DNA from: Geminicoccaceae bacterium
Lineage (GTDB): Bacteria > Pseudomonadota > Alphaproteobacteria > Geminicoccales > Geminicoccaceae
Direction: 5' to 3'
Length of the DNA stretch: 64,000 nt
NCBI GenBank assembly: GCA_028285265.1
Contig: JANQPX010000009.1
Location: 1-64,000 of the forward strand
A program made the position numbers and the translations under genes. Numbering within the stretch: position 1 is the stretch's first letter; each line of letters begins with the position of its first letter. Of this stretch, positions 34,202 through 41,132 are shown piece by piece. The notes under the pieces were generated by a model. It worked only from the letters and a program-made list of their open reading frames with translations, was not told where the DNA came from and ran no database searches.

Positions 34202-35203
34202 TTAGACAAGGTGCTTCGTCGTCTCACGTACAACCAGTTCTGTCGGCAGTCGAACATCAACTCGTTCGACACGCCCTTCGGTCAGCCCTTCGATCATGAC
34301 GGTCATCGACCGCCGCCCGATTTCGAATCGGGGCACGCGAACAGTGGTGATCGCTGGATTGTAGGAGGCGCCGAACTTGATGTCGTCGAACCCAACAAGG
34401 GAACAATGCTCAGGTACGGCGAGGCCGCGTGTCGCGAGGGCACGAATGGCACCAATCGCCATTTCGTCATTGCCGACAAAAAGCGCCGTTGGCGGCTCCT
34501 CGACGTTCATCAAATGCTCAAGGCCAGACGCCGCACAGTCGATCGAATAGTCCCCCTCATATTCGAGGTTGGGAGAAGGTGTTTCGCCCGCGTCGAGCAT
34601 GGCTTGGCGATAGCCTTCCAGTTTGTCCCGGCTGCTCGCCGCCGATAACCGCCCCGACAGATGCCCGATCCGGCGGTGACCGAGAGAAAGGAGATGGCGA
34701 ACTGCAGATTTGGCAGCCTCGACATAATCGATGCTGACTGAGGGGAACCTGTCTTCGGGATCGCCATTACTTGCAAGGACGATCGGAACGTTTACTCCAT
34801 CTCCGATGTTCGGCGGGAGCTTTGCGCTCATCAGGACGATGCCATCCGCGCGACGCGCGCGCACCAGATCGACGTAGGAGGCACCATTCTCAGGGTCGGT
34901 CGACAGATCGCCGATGAGGACGCTGTAACCATGCTCACGCGCGGTCTCCTCGGCCCCCTTAAAGACGTCAGCGTAGTAGGGATTGGCGATATCGGAGACC
35001 AGAACCACGACCGTGCGTGTTTCGAGCCGGCGCAGGCTGACCGCCATGGAATTCGGCTGATAGCCAGTGGTTGCAACCGCGCGCATCACCGCTTCACGTG
35101 TCGTTTTGGCGACCACGTCGGGATGTGACAGCGTGCGTGAGACCGTCGCCGTGGAAACGCCGGCGATCCGGGCGACGTCGCGAATGGTGCTGTGCCTGCT
35201 CAT
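34202..35203 (-). CDS. LacI-family transcriptional repressor
   Basis: 333 residues. The HTH reads STIRDVARIAGVSTATVSRT at the N-terminus, followed by the hinge helix (PNSMAVSLRR) and a periplasmic-binding-like effector domain (VVVLVSDIANPYYADVFKG; LVGFDDIKFG). The ATG ending at 35203 starts the protein right before the HTH; the in-frame extension of 21 residues upstream does not resemble the family. It sits upstream of the sugar transport operon on the same strand, with two operators between it and the binding protein gene. Confidence 0.93.
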   Translation of the reverse strand: MSRHSTIRDVARIAGVSTATVSRTLSHPDVVAKTTREAVMRAVATTGYQPNSMAVSLRRLETRTVVVLVSDIANPYYADVFKGAEETAREHGYSVLIGDLSTDPENGASYVDLVRARRADGIVLMSAKLPPNIGDGVNVPIVLASNGDPEDRFPSVSIDYVEAAKSAVRHLLSLGHRRIGHLSGRLSAASSRDKLEGYRQAMLDAGETPSPNLEYEGDYSIDCAASGLEHLMNVEEPPTALFVGNDEMAIGAIRALATRGLAVPEHCSLVGFDDIKFGASYNPAITTVRVPRFEIGRRSMTVMIEGLTEGRVERVDVRLPTELVVRETTKHLV

Positions 35204-35411
35204 TCTGTGCGTTGAAGATCCTATCGAATCCGCTAAGCCCTTGCCGGCATATAAGGGCTGGGGCACCGAAAACGCCGGATGTCCGCATTCTGATCGTTCA
35301 TCCGGGAGGTATGAAGACTAGCGAGTGCAGAGTCTCCCATATGAAGAATACAAAGCCTTTCTATCTAGAATCAATATCGCCATAGGCCATCACTGCACTC
35401 TACGACTTTGA

Positions 35412-35513
35412 GGCGCCAGGATAGTCAATCCACTCTTCACCTTTCCGGGCGGACGAAGCTTCCACTTCGAGGATCCAGACGGCTATGAATTCGCTGTCTG
35501 GTCCGACAAATAG
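35412..35513 (+). pseudogene. C-terminal remnant of a VOC/glyoxalase-family protein
   Basis: A plus-strand frame reads FPGGRSFHFEDPDGYEFAVW then SDK and a stop. H/F-EDPDGYEFAVW is the last-strand signature of glyoxalase/bleomycin-resistance (VOC) proteins, with the metal-binding Glu. The frame is closed by a TGA at 35409 after only about 33 codons and no N-terminal part can be found upstream, so it is a scrap of a lost gene. It overlaps the 3' part of the SDR remnant on the other strand. Confidence 0.55.
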
Positions 35514-35886
35514 TGGCGGCATCGGGCGGGACTGCAAGTCCCTGAATGGATTTCTCGACGACGATTTGAGGACTAATAACAGTATGACAATCTCGTGCAG
35601 GCGACTGACTAGCGGGATCACTAAGTTGATGACACAAACCTCTAAAATGTAGCGCTTCCATCTCCTCGCGAACCCTAGCCATAGTAGCGACAAGCGCATC
35701 CAGATCGGACACACCGCAAGGATAGGACCTGGTTCCCTCGATCTTGTTTTGAAGATCGGCAAGCCGTTCGGCATCGCGTTCCAGCATTGCGACCTGATAG
35801 CCACTTTTCGCAAAGCGCCGCGAGATCTCGGCCCCGGTGCCATGCTCGGGCCCGACGCCTGTCACCAAACAAACTTGCTTCGTCAT
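35437..35886 (-). pseudogene. Truncated short-chain dehydrogenase
   Basis: Begins as a normal SDR: MTKQVCLVTGVG with the cofactor loop (GPEHGTGAEISRRFAKSGYQ), then VAMLERDAERLADLQNKIEG and VREEMEALHF at about residue 85. After that SDR similarity ends; there is no NNAG, no catalytic Ser and no YxxxK. GGGGAG lies 6 bp before the ATG ending at 35886, so it may once have been well translated. The 149-residue frame is much shorter than the ~250 of the family, and its tail overlaps a VOC fragment on the other strand. The gene is very probably dead. Confidence 0.6.
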
Positions 35887-35941
35887 CCTCATCTCCCCGA
35901 CCGTCTTCGAACGTTTGTTGATCGCGCTGATGGGTGCAACA

Positions 35942-36817
35942 CTAATTCAACGCAGCAACGTCCCAATCAGGTGTCCGGTTCCAAGCGTGCGGCTCGATGT
36001 CCGGACCTGGTGGCAGGAGGAGGTCAGCAATCTGGAGCCGCGATGCTTTCGGCCAATCATCAAGGGTCGTCAGCTCGGCGCCTCCAGGATCGGTATCGAC
36101 GCCTCGCCGATCGAAGATCTGGCGAATGCGCGCCCTCATGGCGGCAGGAAGGCGCCTATAGTTCGGGTGGAACCAGAGCGTGATCAGGCTCCGTTCTACA
36201 TCGGACTGATTGGCATAGGCGGAATGGAGCAAGCGAGCATCGCCGATCACCAGATCACCGGCTTGGACAGGTACAGGCACTTCATCCTTGACCGAGCCAT
36301 AGAGCGGATCATTGGGATCGTCGACGCGAGATAGGCTTTCTCCGTGGGCGGCGTCTGCATCATGTAGCACGTGGCGGTGCCGATGGCTGCCGGGGAGCAC
36401 ACGGAGACACCCATTCTCCGGCTTGGTGTCGGTCAGGTAGTACATGAAATACACTTGCGCGATCTCATCAGTATAGGAGATCGGATCATCCCACCCCCAC
36501 CAATCCTGATGCCAGAAAAGGGCCGGTCCTGAAGGCGGCTTACTGATCAAATAGCCGGAGCTGAAACGAGGATCGTCAAACGACAAGCGTTGAAACACCT
36601 CCCTCGCCTTGGCGTTGCCGATCAAGGGCGCGTAGCCGGGATAATCGGCGATATTGATCAGGCTACCCTGGGAACGATTTTGCGTCCGATGCTCCGATGA
36701 CGTCGCCGAAAGCGCTTCTGCAGACAAAAGGCTGATATCGCTCAGCAGTGCTTCGTCGAGCACTTGCTCGATTACGCAATATCCGTCCTCGCATAGTTGT
36801 TGATATGCGGTGTCCAT
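35942..36817 (-). CDS. Phytanoyl-CoA dioxygenase (PhyH) family protein
   Basis: 291 residues of the Fe(II)/2-oxoglutarate-dependent PhyH family. The iron site shows as His and Asp in FWHQDWWGW near residue 100 and the distal His in GDARLLHSAYANQ near residue 195, followed by RSLITLWFHPNYR with an Arg suited to 2-oxoglutarate. GGGGAGG precedes the ATG ending at 36817. It follows the sugar cluster after the decayed SDR, but whether it belongs to that pathway is unclear. The substrate is unknown. Confidence 0.87.
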   Translation of the reverse strand: MDTAYQQLCEDGYCVIEQVLDEALLSDISLLSAEALSATSSEHRTQNRSQGSLINIADYPGYAPLIGNAKAREVFQRLSFDDPRFSSGYLISKPPSGPALFWHQDWWGWDDPISYTDEIAQVYFMYYLTDTKPENGCLRVLPGSHRHRHVLHDADAAHGESLSRVDDPNDPLYGSVKDEVPVPVQAGDLVIGDARLLHSAYANQSDVERSLITLWFHPNYRRLPAAMRARIRQIFDRRGVDTDPGGAELTTLDDWPKASRLQIADLLLPPGPDIEPHAWNRTPDWDVAALN

Positions 36818-37332
36818 GACGCTGCCTCCCCTGTCATGCGGGCCTTGCTAGCTTGCCTTAGACTTAGAGGCTAGCACCGATCATGACGTAACAGCTATGT
36901 GTCGTGCTATAAGAGGCTGGAGGTAGTATGGGAATCGCGAGCACAACCATGCTGGACTCCCAGGACTGGACATTAGCATTCGTCGTTGTCTGCTAGGGCG
37001 CATTGCGATCTTGGTGATGTTGCGTTGGGCGTCGTGTCCAGGCAGTGATCGGCGTCATAATTTGATCCTGGCAAGTGGCCTTCTGCGATGTTGGCGCGGC
37101 TACCGCAAGAGTTACGGCGCTGACATGGGCCGGTCTGACCGTTTCCGTGTCTGGGTCCAGCATGTCAACGTTGGATTTTGGAGGCGCACATCGAGAGATC
37201 AGAATAGCTCACAACGTTGTTCCCTGGTCTCTGATGTTTGCCTAGCCTTGCCGTTACCGTATCCTGCTCACGCTAGTCTCGATCAACCTCACCTTCCGCC
37301 GATCGAACTCATGGACAACGAGGAGCAAGGGC
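36818..37332. other. 515-bp intergenic stretch, no supported gene
   Basis: It separates the divergent PhyH and amidotransferase genes and should hold both promoters. A 22-codon frame at 36928-36996 has GGAGG four bp upstream but no known relative. Open frames on both strands around 37066-37250 look protein-like in composition, yet I recognise none. Nothing else is supported. Confidence 0.4.
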
Positions 37333-38094
37333 ATGAACACCGGCTATCGAATTGCGCTAGTTGGCGATTACAGCCCCGATGTCACGGCCCATGTCGCGAT
37401 CCCGAAAGCTTTGGACATCTCGTCCAATGCGACAGATCATCCTGTCAAAGCTGTTTGGGTGCCGACAAATGAACTCTCAGCGTCGGCTGACGCGTTGCAG
37501 GGGTTTGACGGCGTTTGGTGCGTGCCTGCCAGTCCTTACGCCAGCATGGATGGGGCTTTGAATGCAATCCGCTATGCGCGGGAGAACAACGTGTCGTTTC
37601 TCGGAACCTGTGGTGGTTATCAGCACGCGGTACTGGAGTTTGCGCGGCATGTTCTTGGCTTGACGCATGCCGACAACAGCGAGGTCAATCCCGATGCCGA
37701 GATGCCTCTTATCGCACCTCTGACCTGTGCACTGGTGGAGCAAAACGGGAATGTCGAGTTCGCGGAGGGATCGAAAATGGCGAGGATCCATGGCACGACT
37801 CTCGTCAATGAACGATATCACTGCAGTTTTGGAGTTGCGCCTGGCCTTGTAAGCCTGTTCGAAGATAGTGCGTTGAGCATGGTGGGATTTGACGTCGACG
37901 GGGATCCTCGAGCCTTTGAAGTGGATTCGCATCCCTTTTTTGTTGGCACTGCCTATCAACCCGAACGCTCTGGCTTATTGGGCCAGCCACATGCTTTGAT
38001 CAATGCATTTGTCTGCTCGACTGCTGGTGCATTATCGCTGCCCTCTCTTGGGGATTCTGTCTCTAGGTCATGCGATGTCGGGGACGCATTATGA
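37333..38094 (+). CDS. Atypical class I glutamine amidotransferase-like protein (CTP synthase C-terminal-related)
   Basis: 253 residues resembling the glutaminase domain of CTP synthase but standing alone. The nucleophile elbow FLGTCGGYQHAVLEFARHV contains Cys93. At the place where class I amidotransferases have Q-F-H-P-E this protein has A-Y-Q-P-E, so the usual catalytic His is Gln209; His200, nine residues before, might serve instead. This matches the group often labelled CTP synthase C-terminal region-related (seleno)protein, with Cys here. Function is unknown. Its stop overlaps the start of the LysE gene (ATGA), so the pair is coupled. Confidence 0.75.
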   Translation: MNTGYRIALVGDYSPDVTAHVAIPKALDISSNATDHPVKAVWVPTNELSASADALQGFDGVWCVPASPYASMDGALNAIRYARENNVSFLGTCGGYQHAVLEFARHVLGLTHADNSEVNPDAEMPLIAPLTCALVEQNGNVEFAEGSKMARIHGTTLVNERYHCSFGVAPGLVSLFEDSALSMVGFDVDGDPRAFEVDSHPFFVGTAYQPERSGLLGQPHALINAFVCSTAGALSLPSLGDSVSRSCDVGDAL

Positions 38095-38702
38095 ACCTTG
38101 AGTTCTTTGTTACGTCAGTCGTCGTCATCTTGCTCCCTGGAACTGGGGTTCTTTACACGATCGCTATCGGCCTTGGTCGCGGCTTTCAGTCATCGGTCAT
38201 CGCTGCGTTTGGCTGTACTCTTGGCATTCTTCCAAGCGCTCTCGCCAGCATCGTCGGGCTGGCCACCATTTTTCACGCCAGTGCTTTAGCTTTTCAGCTC
38301 GTCAAGTATGCGGGAGTTGCCTACCTCTTTTACATGGCGTGGACCATGCTCCGTGATGGCGGTGCCATGCACCTATCCGAACGGCAGGACCGCATTGGAG
38401 CGATGCGGATCACCCGGGACGGCATGCTGCTCAATGTGTTGAACCCCAAGCTGTCTCTCTTCTTCTTGGCATTTCTGCCGCAATTCGTTCCTGCTGAGGC
38501 AGCAAGCGCAACGCTAACGCTTGTCAGTCTGGCTTTAGCGTTCATGGTCCTGACCTTTATCGTATTTGTCGGCTATGGGGCGTGCGCTGCCCTAGCCCGG
38601 GACTATGTCATTTCGAGGCCGGCCGTGATGATCTGGGTCAAGCGCTCCTTCGCTGGGATCTTTGGCCTCTTGGGTCTTCGTCTCGCATTGACCGAGCGAT
38701 AG
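38091..38702 (+). CDS. LysE/RhtB-family amino-acid exporter
   Basis: 203 residues, about six hydrophobic helices. LLPGTGVLYTIAIGLGRGFQ near residue 15 is the LysE signature (PGP replaced by PGT), and MLLNVLNPKLSLFFLAFLPQ near residue 115 is the second conserved block. The ATG at 38091 overlaps the amidotransferase stop; seven upstream codons in frame are not needed. It exports amino acids or small metabolites, perhaps a product related to its partner. Confidence 0.9.
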   Translation: MNLEFFVTSVVVILLPGTGVLYTIAIGLGRGFQSSVIAAFGCTLGILPSALASIVGLATIFHASALAFQLVKYAGVAYLFYMAWTMLRDGGAMHLSERQDRIGAMRITRDGMLLNVLNPKLSLFFLAFLPQFVPAEAASATLTLVSLALAFMVLTFIVFVGYGACAALARDYVISRPAVMIWVKRSFAGIFGLLGLRLALTER

Positions 38703-38830
38703 ATCGATATTCGGTAAACCCTGCCGAGAGCCTTCAGTCGTCGTTCAGGATACAGTCGGCCGGTGGTGGGGAACGGTCTTCATCGCATCAGCAACTTCTC
38801 TTTGAATGCATTGTTTCGATTTGTTGTGTA

Positions 38831-38898
38831 GTATTGAAGTCCAAGATTGCTGGCGTTGTTCTCGCCAAAGCCAGACATCTATTCCCGATCTTCAATAC
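38831..38898. repeat. Nested inverted repeats before the OmpA-domain genes
   Basis: GTATTGAAG (38831-38839) is perfectly complementary to CTTCAATAC (38890-38898), and inside them TGGCG (38851-38855) pairs with CGCCA (38863-38867). The set lies in the 351-bp gap 38703-39053, about 155 bp before the first OmpA-domain gene. It could fold in RNA or DNA; there is no U-run, so it is not a simple terminator. Nothing else is seen in the gap. Confidence 0.4.
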
Positions 38899-39053
38899 CA
38901 GAAGGCTAGCGAACTCGTTCGGTAGTTTCTTCTAGGATGAACGCTTGCACATCAAGAAAAGGTGATATGACAGCGCGAAATTTTTCAGCTATTTAGGCTA
39001 GCTACTTCGCTACCAAAGGTGGCGCTGTCACGCCAAAGTCGGGGGAAAATCCA

Positions 39054-39518
39054 ATGATCATCAAGACCGTGTTGGGTCGGGCATTCGTTATCGCGTTGTT
39101 GGCGGGAACGGTCGGCATATCGACTCCATCCATCGAAGCAACCGCTGATGAAGCATTTGGACCTTTTATTAAACTGAATGACGGCGAAGAGCTTCTCGCA
39201 GAAATCCACTTTGACACCAATAGCACCCAGCCAACCTATATCGGGCAAAAGAAAATAGAGAGTGTAATTGCTGGGTTGAAGGAGACCAAGGCCACCCAGC
39301 TGCGGATTGTTGGATTCACGGATCGGACAGGTTCGAAAGCAGTCAACAAGGCCATCGCTGAGGATCGAGCGGAGAGCGTCGCAGATCTCTTGCAACAGAG
39401 TGGGTTGGACATTCCCGTCGTTATTGATCCAAGGGGCGAAGAGGGACTGCTCTTTCCAACACCTGATGGCGAGACCGAGCCTCTGAATCGTTGTGTCGGT
39501 ATCATTGCGATGCGCTAG
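39054..39518 (+). CDS. Small OmpA/MotB-domain periplasmic protein
   Basis: 154 residues: a signal peptide (VLGRAFVIALLAGTVGIS), then an OmpA C-terminal-like domain. IHFDTNSTQP is the first strand, LRIVGFTDRTGSKAVNKAIA matches the peptidoglycan-binding G-(H/F)-TD-x-x-G motif with A-E-DRAESVADLL, and NRCVGIIA is the final strand. It lacks a beta-barrel or lipobox, so it is soluble in the periplasm. GGGGGAA precedes the ATG. A second OmpA-domain gene follows after 60 bp, likely in the same operon. Confidence 0.82.
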   Translation: MIIKTVLGRAFVIALLAGTVGISTPSIEATADEAFGPFIKLNDGEELLAEIHFDTNSTQPTYIGQKKIESVIAGLKETKATQLRIVGFTDRTGSKAVNKAIAEDRAESVADLLQQSGLDIPVVIDPRGEEGLLFPTPDGETEPLNRCVGIIAMR

Positions 39519-39578
39519 CGCACCCGTCCCGAAGCAGGGTGAAGACTAAGTCTCCACAGGCCGAAAGAGTGAGGGCCG

Positions 39579-40679
39579 ATGATGAATCGATCTTTCCGCT
39601 GGCCGTTCCATGCCGTCACGGTCGGACTTTGCCTGATCGCGAGTAGCGGTCTGGCGCAAAATCAAGAAGCACCGAATAGGCCTTTACTTCGGCTCGTTGC
39701 TGATAGTGGCGATTCTCAATCCCGATCCATTGCTGTTGGGATGAGCTCGCTTGCCAATGCAAAGATTGAGGCGCTCGATATCGATATCGATTGGGCCGGC
39801 TTTCAGGATGACCCCATCGAACTGACGCGGCGAGACAGCAGCGATTTAGCATTGTTGAACCTCGCTGACTTCGATCCAAGTCTTCTCGGCAGTTCTGATG
39901 ATCTAAGGGCGGTGATGAAGGCTTGGAAAGTTCACGACCAAAGCGATGACGGTCAAGCTTATCTCTTGGTCGCCAAATCAAGTGTCGACTCCGGGCTCAT
40001 AAAAGATTTCTTGGTCGCCGTGCAATCAGACACGATCGTTCTGAAAGCAGCCAAGTTGGATGTCGACAAGTTAGTTCCTTCCGTCGCTATGACCGATCTT
40101 CCGCTTCGGCTTCATGGGGGTGCCGAAGAGTTTCTTGCGATGCCAACCGCTGACACTGAAACAACCACGGCTGTAGCCGGGCCAGAAGTGACGGATGCCA
40201 TCGAAAGTTCTGGCGAGCAGTACGCCGCAATATCCAGCCTTCACCAAAGTGCCGATAAGCTGCCGGCAAGCTCAGCCGGGGAGCCTGCGCGCTCTGACAG
40301 TGATCAACCTGACCAGACGCCCCTCCAGAGTAGGATCAACAACGCAAGGTCATACGTTCTCTATTTCGACACAAATCAGGCGACGATCGACAAAGAACAT
40401 TTCAGGTCAGTCGCGAGGGCCTGTCGATATGCAGCGAAGCTCCCACGGGCCAAGTTTGTTATTTCTGGACATACCGATACCGCCGGTTCATCCGCGTACA
40501 ATGACGATCTGGCGAAACGGCGAGCTGGTGCTGTTGCCGATGCAATCCGAAATGATCCGCGCTTCCGCGAGGCGCTTAGTGTCGTCGAATTCGGTGAGAC
40601 AAAGCCGGCACTCAAAACGGATGATGGCGTTGCAGAACAGATGAACCGCCGCGTTGTGGTGACGATCCTGCCGGACTAG
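39579..40679 (+). CDS. OmpA-domain protein with TAXI-like N-terminal region
   Basis: 366 residues: a signal peptide ending SSGLAQ, an N-terminal domain of about 170 residues, a Ser/Ala/Asp-rich linker (~195-245) and a C-terminal OmpA domain (YVLYFDTNQATIDKEHF; FVISGHTDTAGSSAYNDDLA; NRRVVVTIL). The N-terminal domain starts LLRLVADSGDSQSRSIAVGM and closes DLPLRLHGGAEEFL, which recalls the opening and the PLHPGA ending of TAXI-type solute receptors. A receptor tied to peptidoglycan would be unusual. The OmpA part is sure; the TAXI link is tentative. Confidence 0.75.
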   Translation: MMNRSFRWPFHAVTVGLCLIASSGLAQNQEAPNRPLLRLVADSGDSQSRSIAVGMSSLANAKIEALDIDIDWAGFQDDPIELTRRDSSDLALLNLADFDPSLLGSSDDLRAVMKAWKVHDQSDDGQAYLLVAKSSVDSGLIKDFLVAVQSDTIVLKAAKLDVDKLVPSVAMTDLPLRLHGGAEEFLAMPTADTETTTAVAGPEVTDAIESSGEQYAAISSLHQSADKLPASSAGEPARSDSDQPDQTPLQSRINNARSYVLYFDTNQATIDKEHFRSVARACRYAAKLPRAKFVISGHTDTAGSSAYNDDLAKRRAGAVADAIRNDPRFREALSVVEFGETKPALKTDDGVAEQMNRRVVVTILPD

Positions 40680-40796
40680 ATGGTCGCCACGTGACTCCCC
40701 TCCCCCCTCAATCCATAGAAGGAGTGATTTGGCCGGAGATATGATCTGATTTCACGATGAAACAATTTTGACGCAAATTTATTCCGTAGTTCACGC

Positions 40797-40818
40797 TTTT
40801 GTGATCGATATCGCAAAA
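40797..40818. promoter_or_regulatory. Imperfect palindrome between convergent genes
   Basis: TTTTGTGATCGATATCGCAAAA is an operator-like imperfect palindrome in AT-rich DNA. The flanking genes both end toward this 453-bp gap (40680-41132), so no annotated gene start is near. With the hairpins that follow it suggests an unannotated transcript. Confidence 0.3.
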
Positions 40819-40870
40819 CAACGGGTTTTCAATGCGCCTGGAGACGTTAGGCTCACATCGTTGATGTTAC

Positions 40871-40888
40871 CTCTCTGACGAAAGAGAG
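40871..40888. repeat. Short perfect hairpin
   Basis: CTCTCT (40871-40876) pairs with AGAGAG (40883-40888) across the loop GACGAA. No U-run follows on either strand, so it is not an intrinsic terminator. It neighbours the larger inverted repeat at 40909-40969. Confidence 0.4.
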
Positions 40889-40908
40889 TGCCCCGTTCTT
40901 TGCTCGAA

Positions 40909-40969
40909 GGTGGTTCGGTCTGCGCGGTTGTTCCCCCCCGCAATTCTCACCGCAAAAGGCCGAACCACC
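40909..40969. repeat. Long-loop inverted repeat, possible structured RNA
   Basis: GGTGGTTCGG (40909-40918) is perfectly complementary to CCGAACCACC (40960-40969). The 41-nt loop contains a run of seven C and further pairing options (GCGG with CCGC). It lies between the convergent OmpA-domain and malQ genes, where it might cap one or both messages or be part of a small RNA. Confidence 0.4.
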
Positions 40970-41132
40970 CTCTTTGCGCATTTCCACCTTTAGCCTAAGA
41001 AAAGTCGTTGTAATCAGCGTGTTAACGTGAAGCGCGTCACGACTTCTATCCGTCAAAATTTGGGAAAGCTGATCGTCGTACGGGCCTTATGGATCGGTGC
41101 ATACAGGTACCGCAACGATTTTCGCAGAGCAG

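Noticed and set aside
36928-36996. 22-codon frame with GGAGG four bases before the ATG
   Set aside because: The spacing is short, there is no known relative and such frames arise by chance.
37011-37472. 153-codon frame overlapping the amidotransferase start
   Set aside because: Composition is unlike a protein and it overlaps the well-supported gene in another frame.
37333-38094. Possible selenoprotein, since the family is labelled (seleno)protein
   Set aside because: The active-site codon is TGT (Cys93), not an in-frame TGA.
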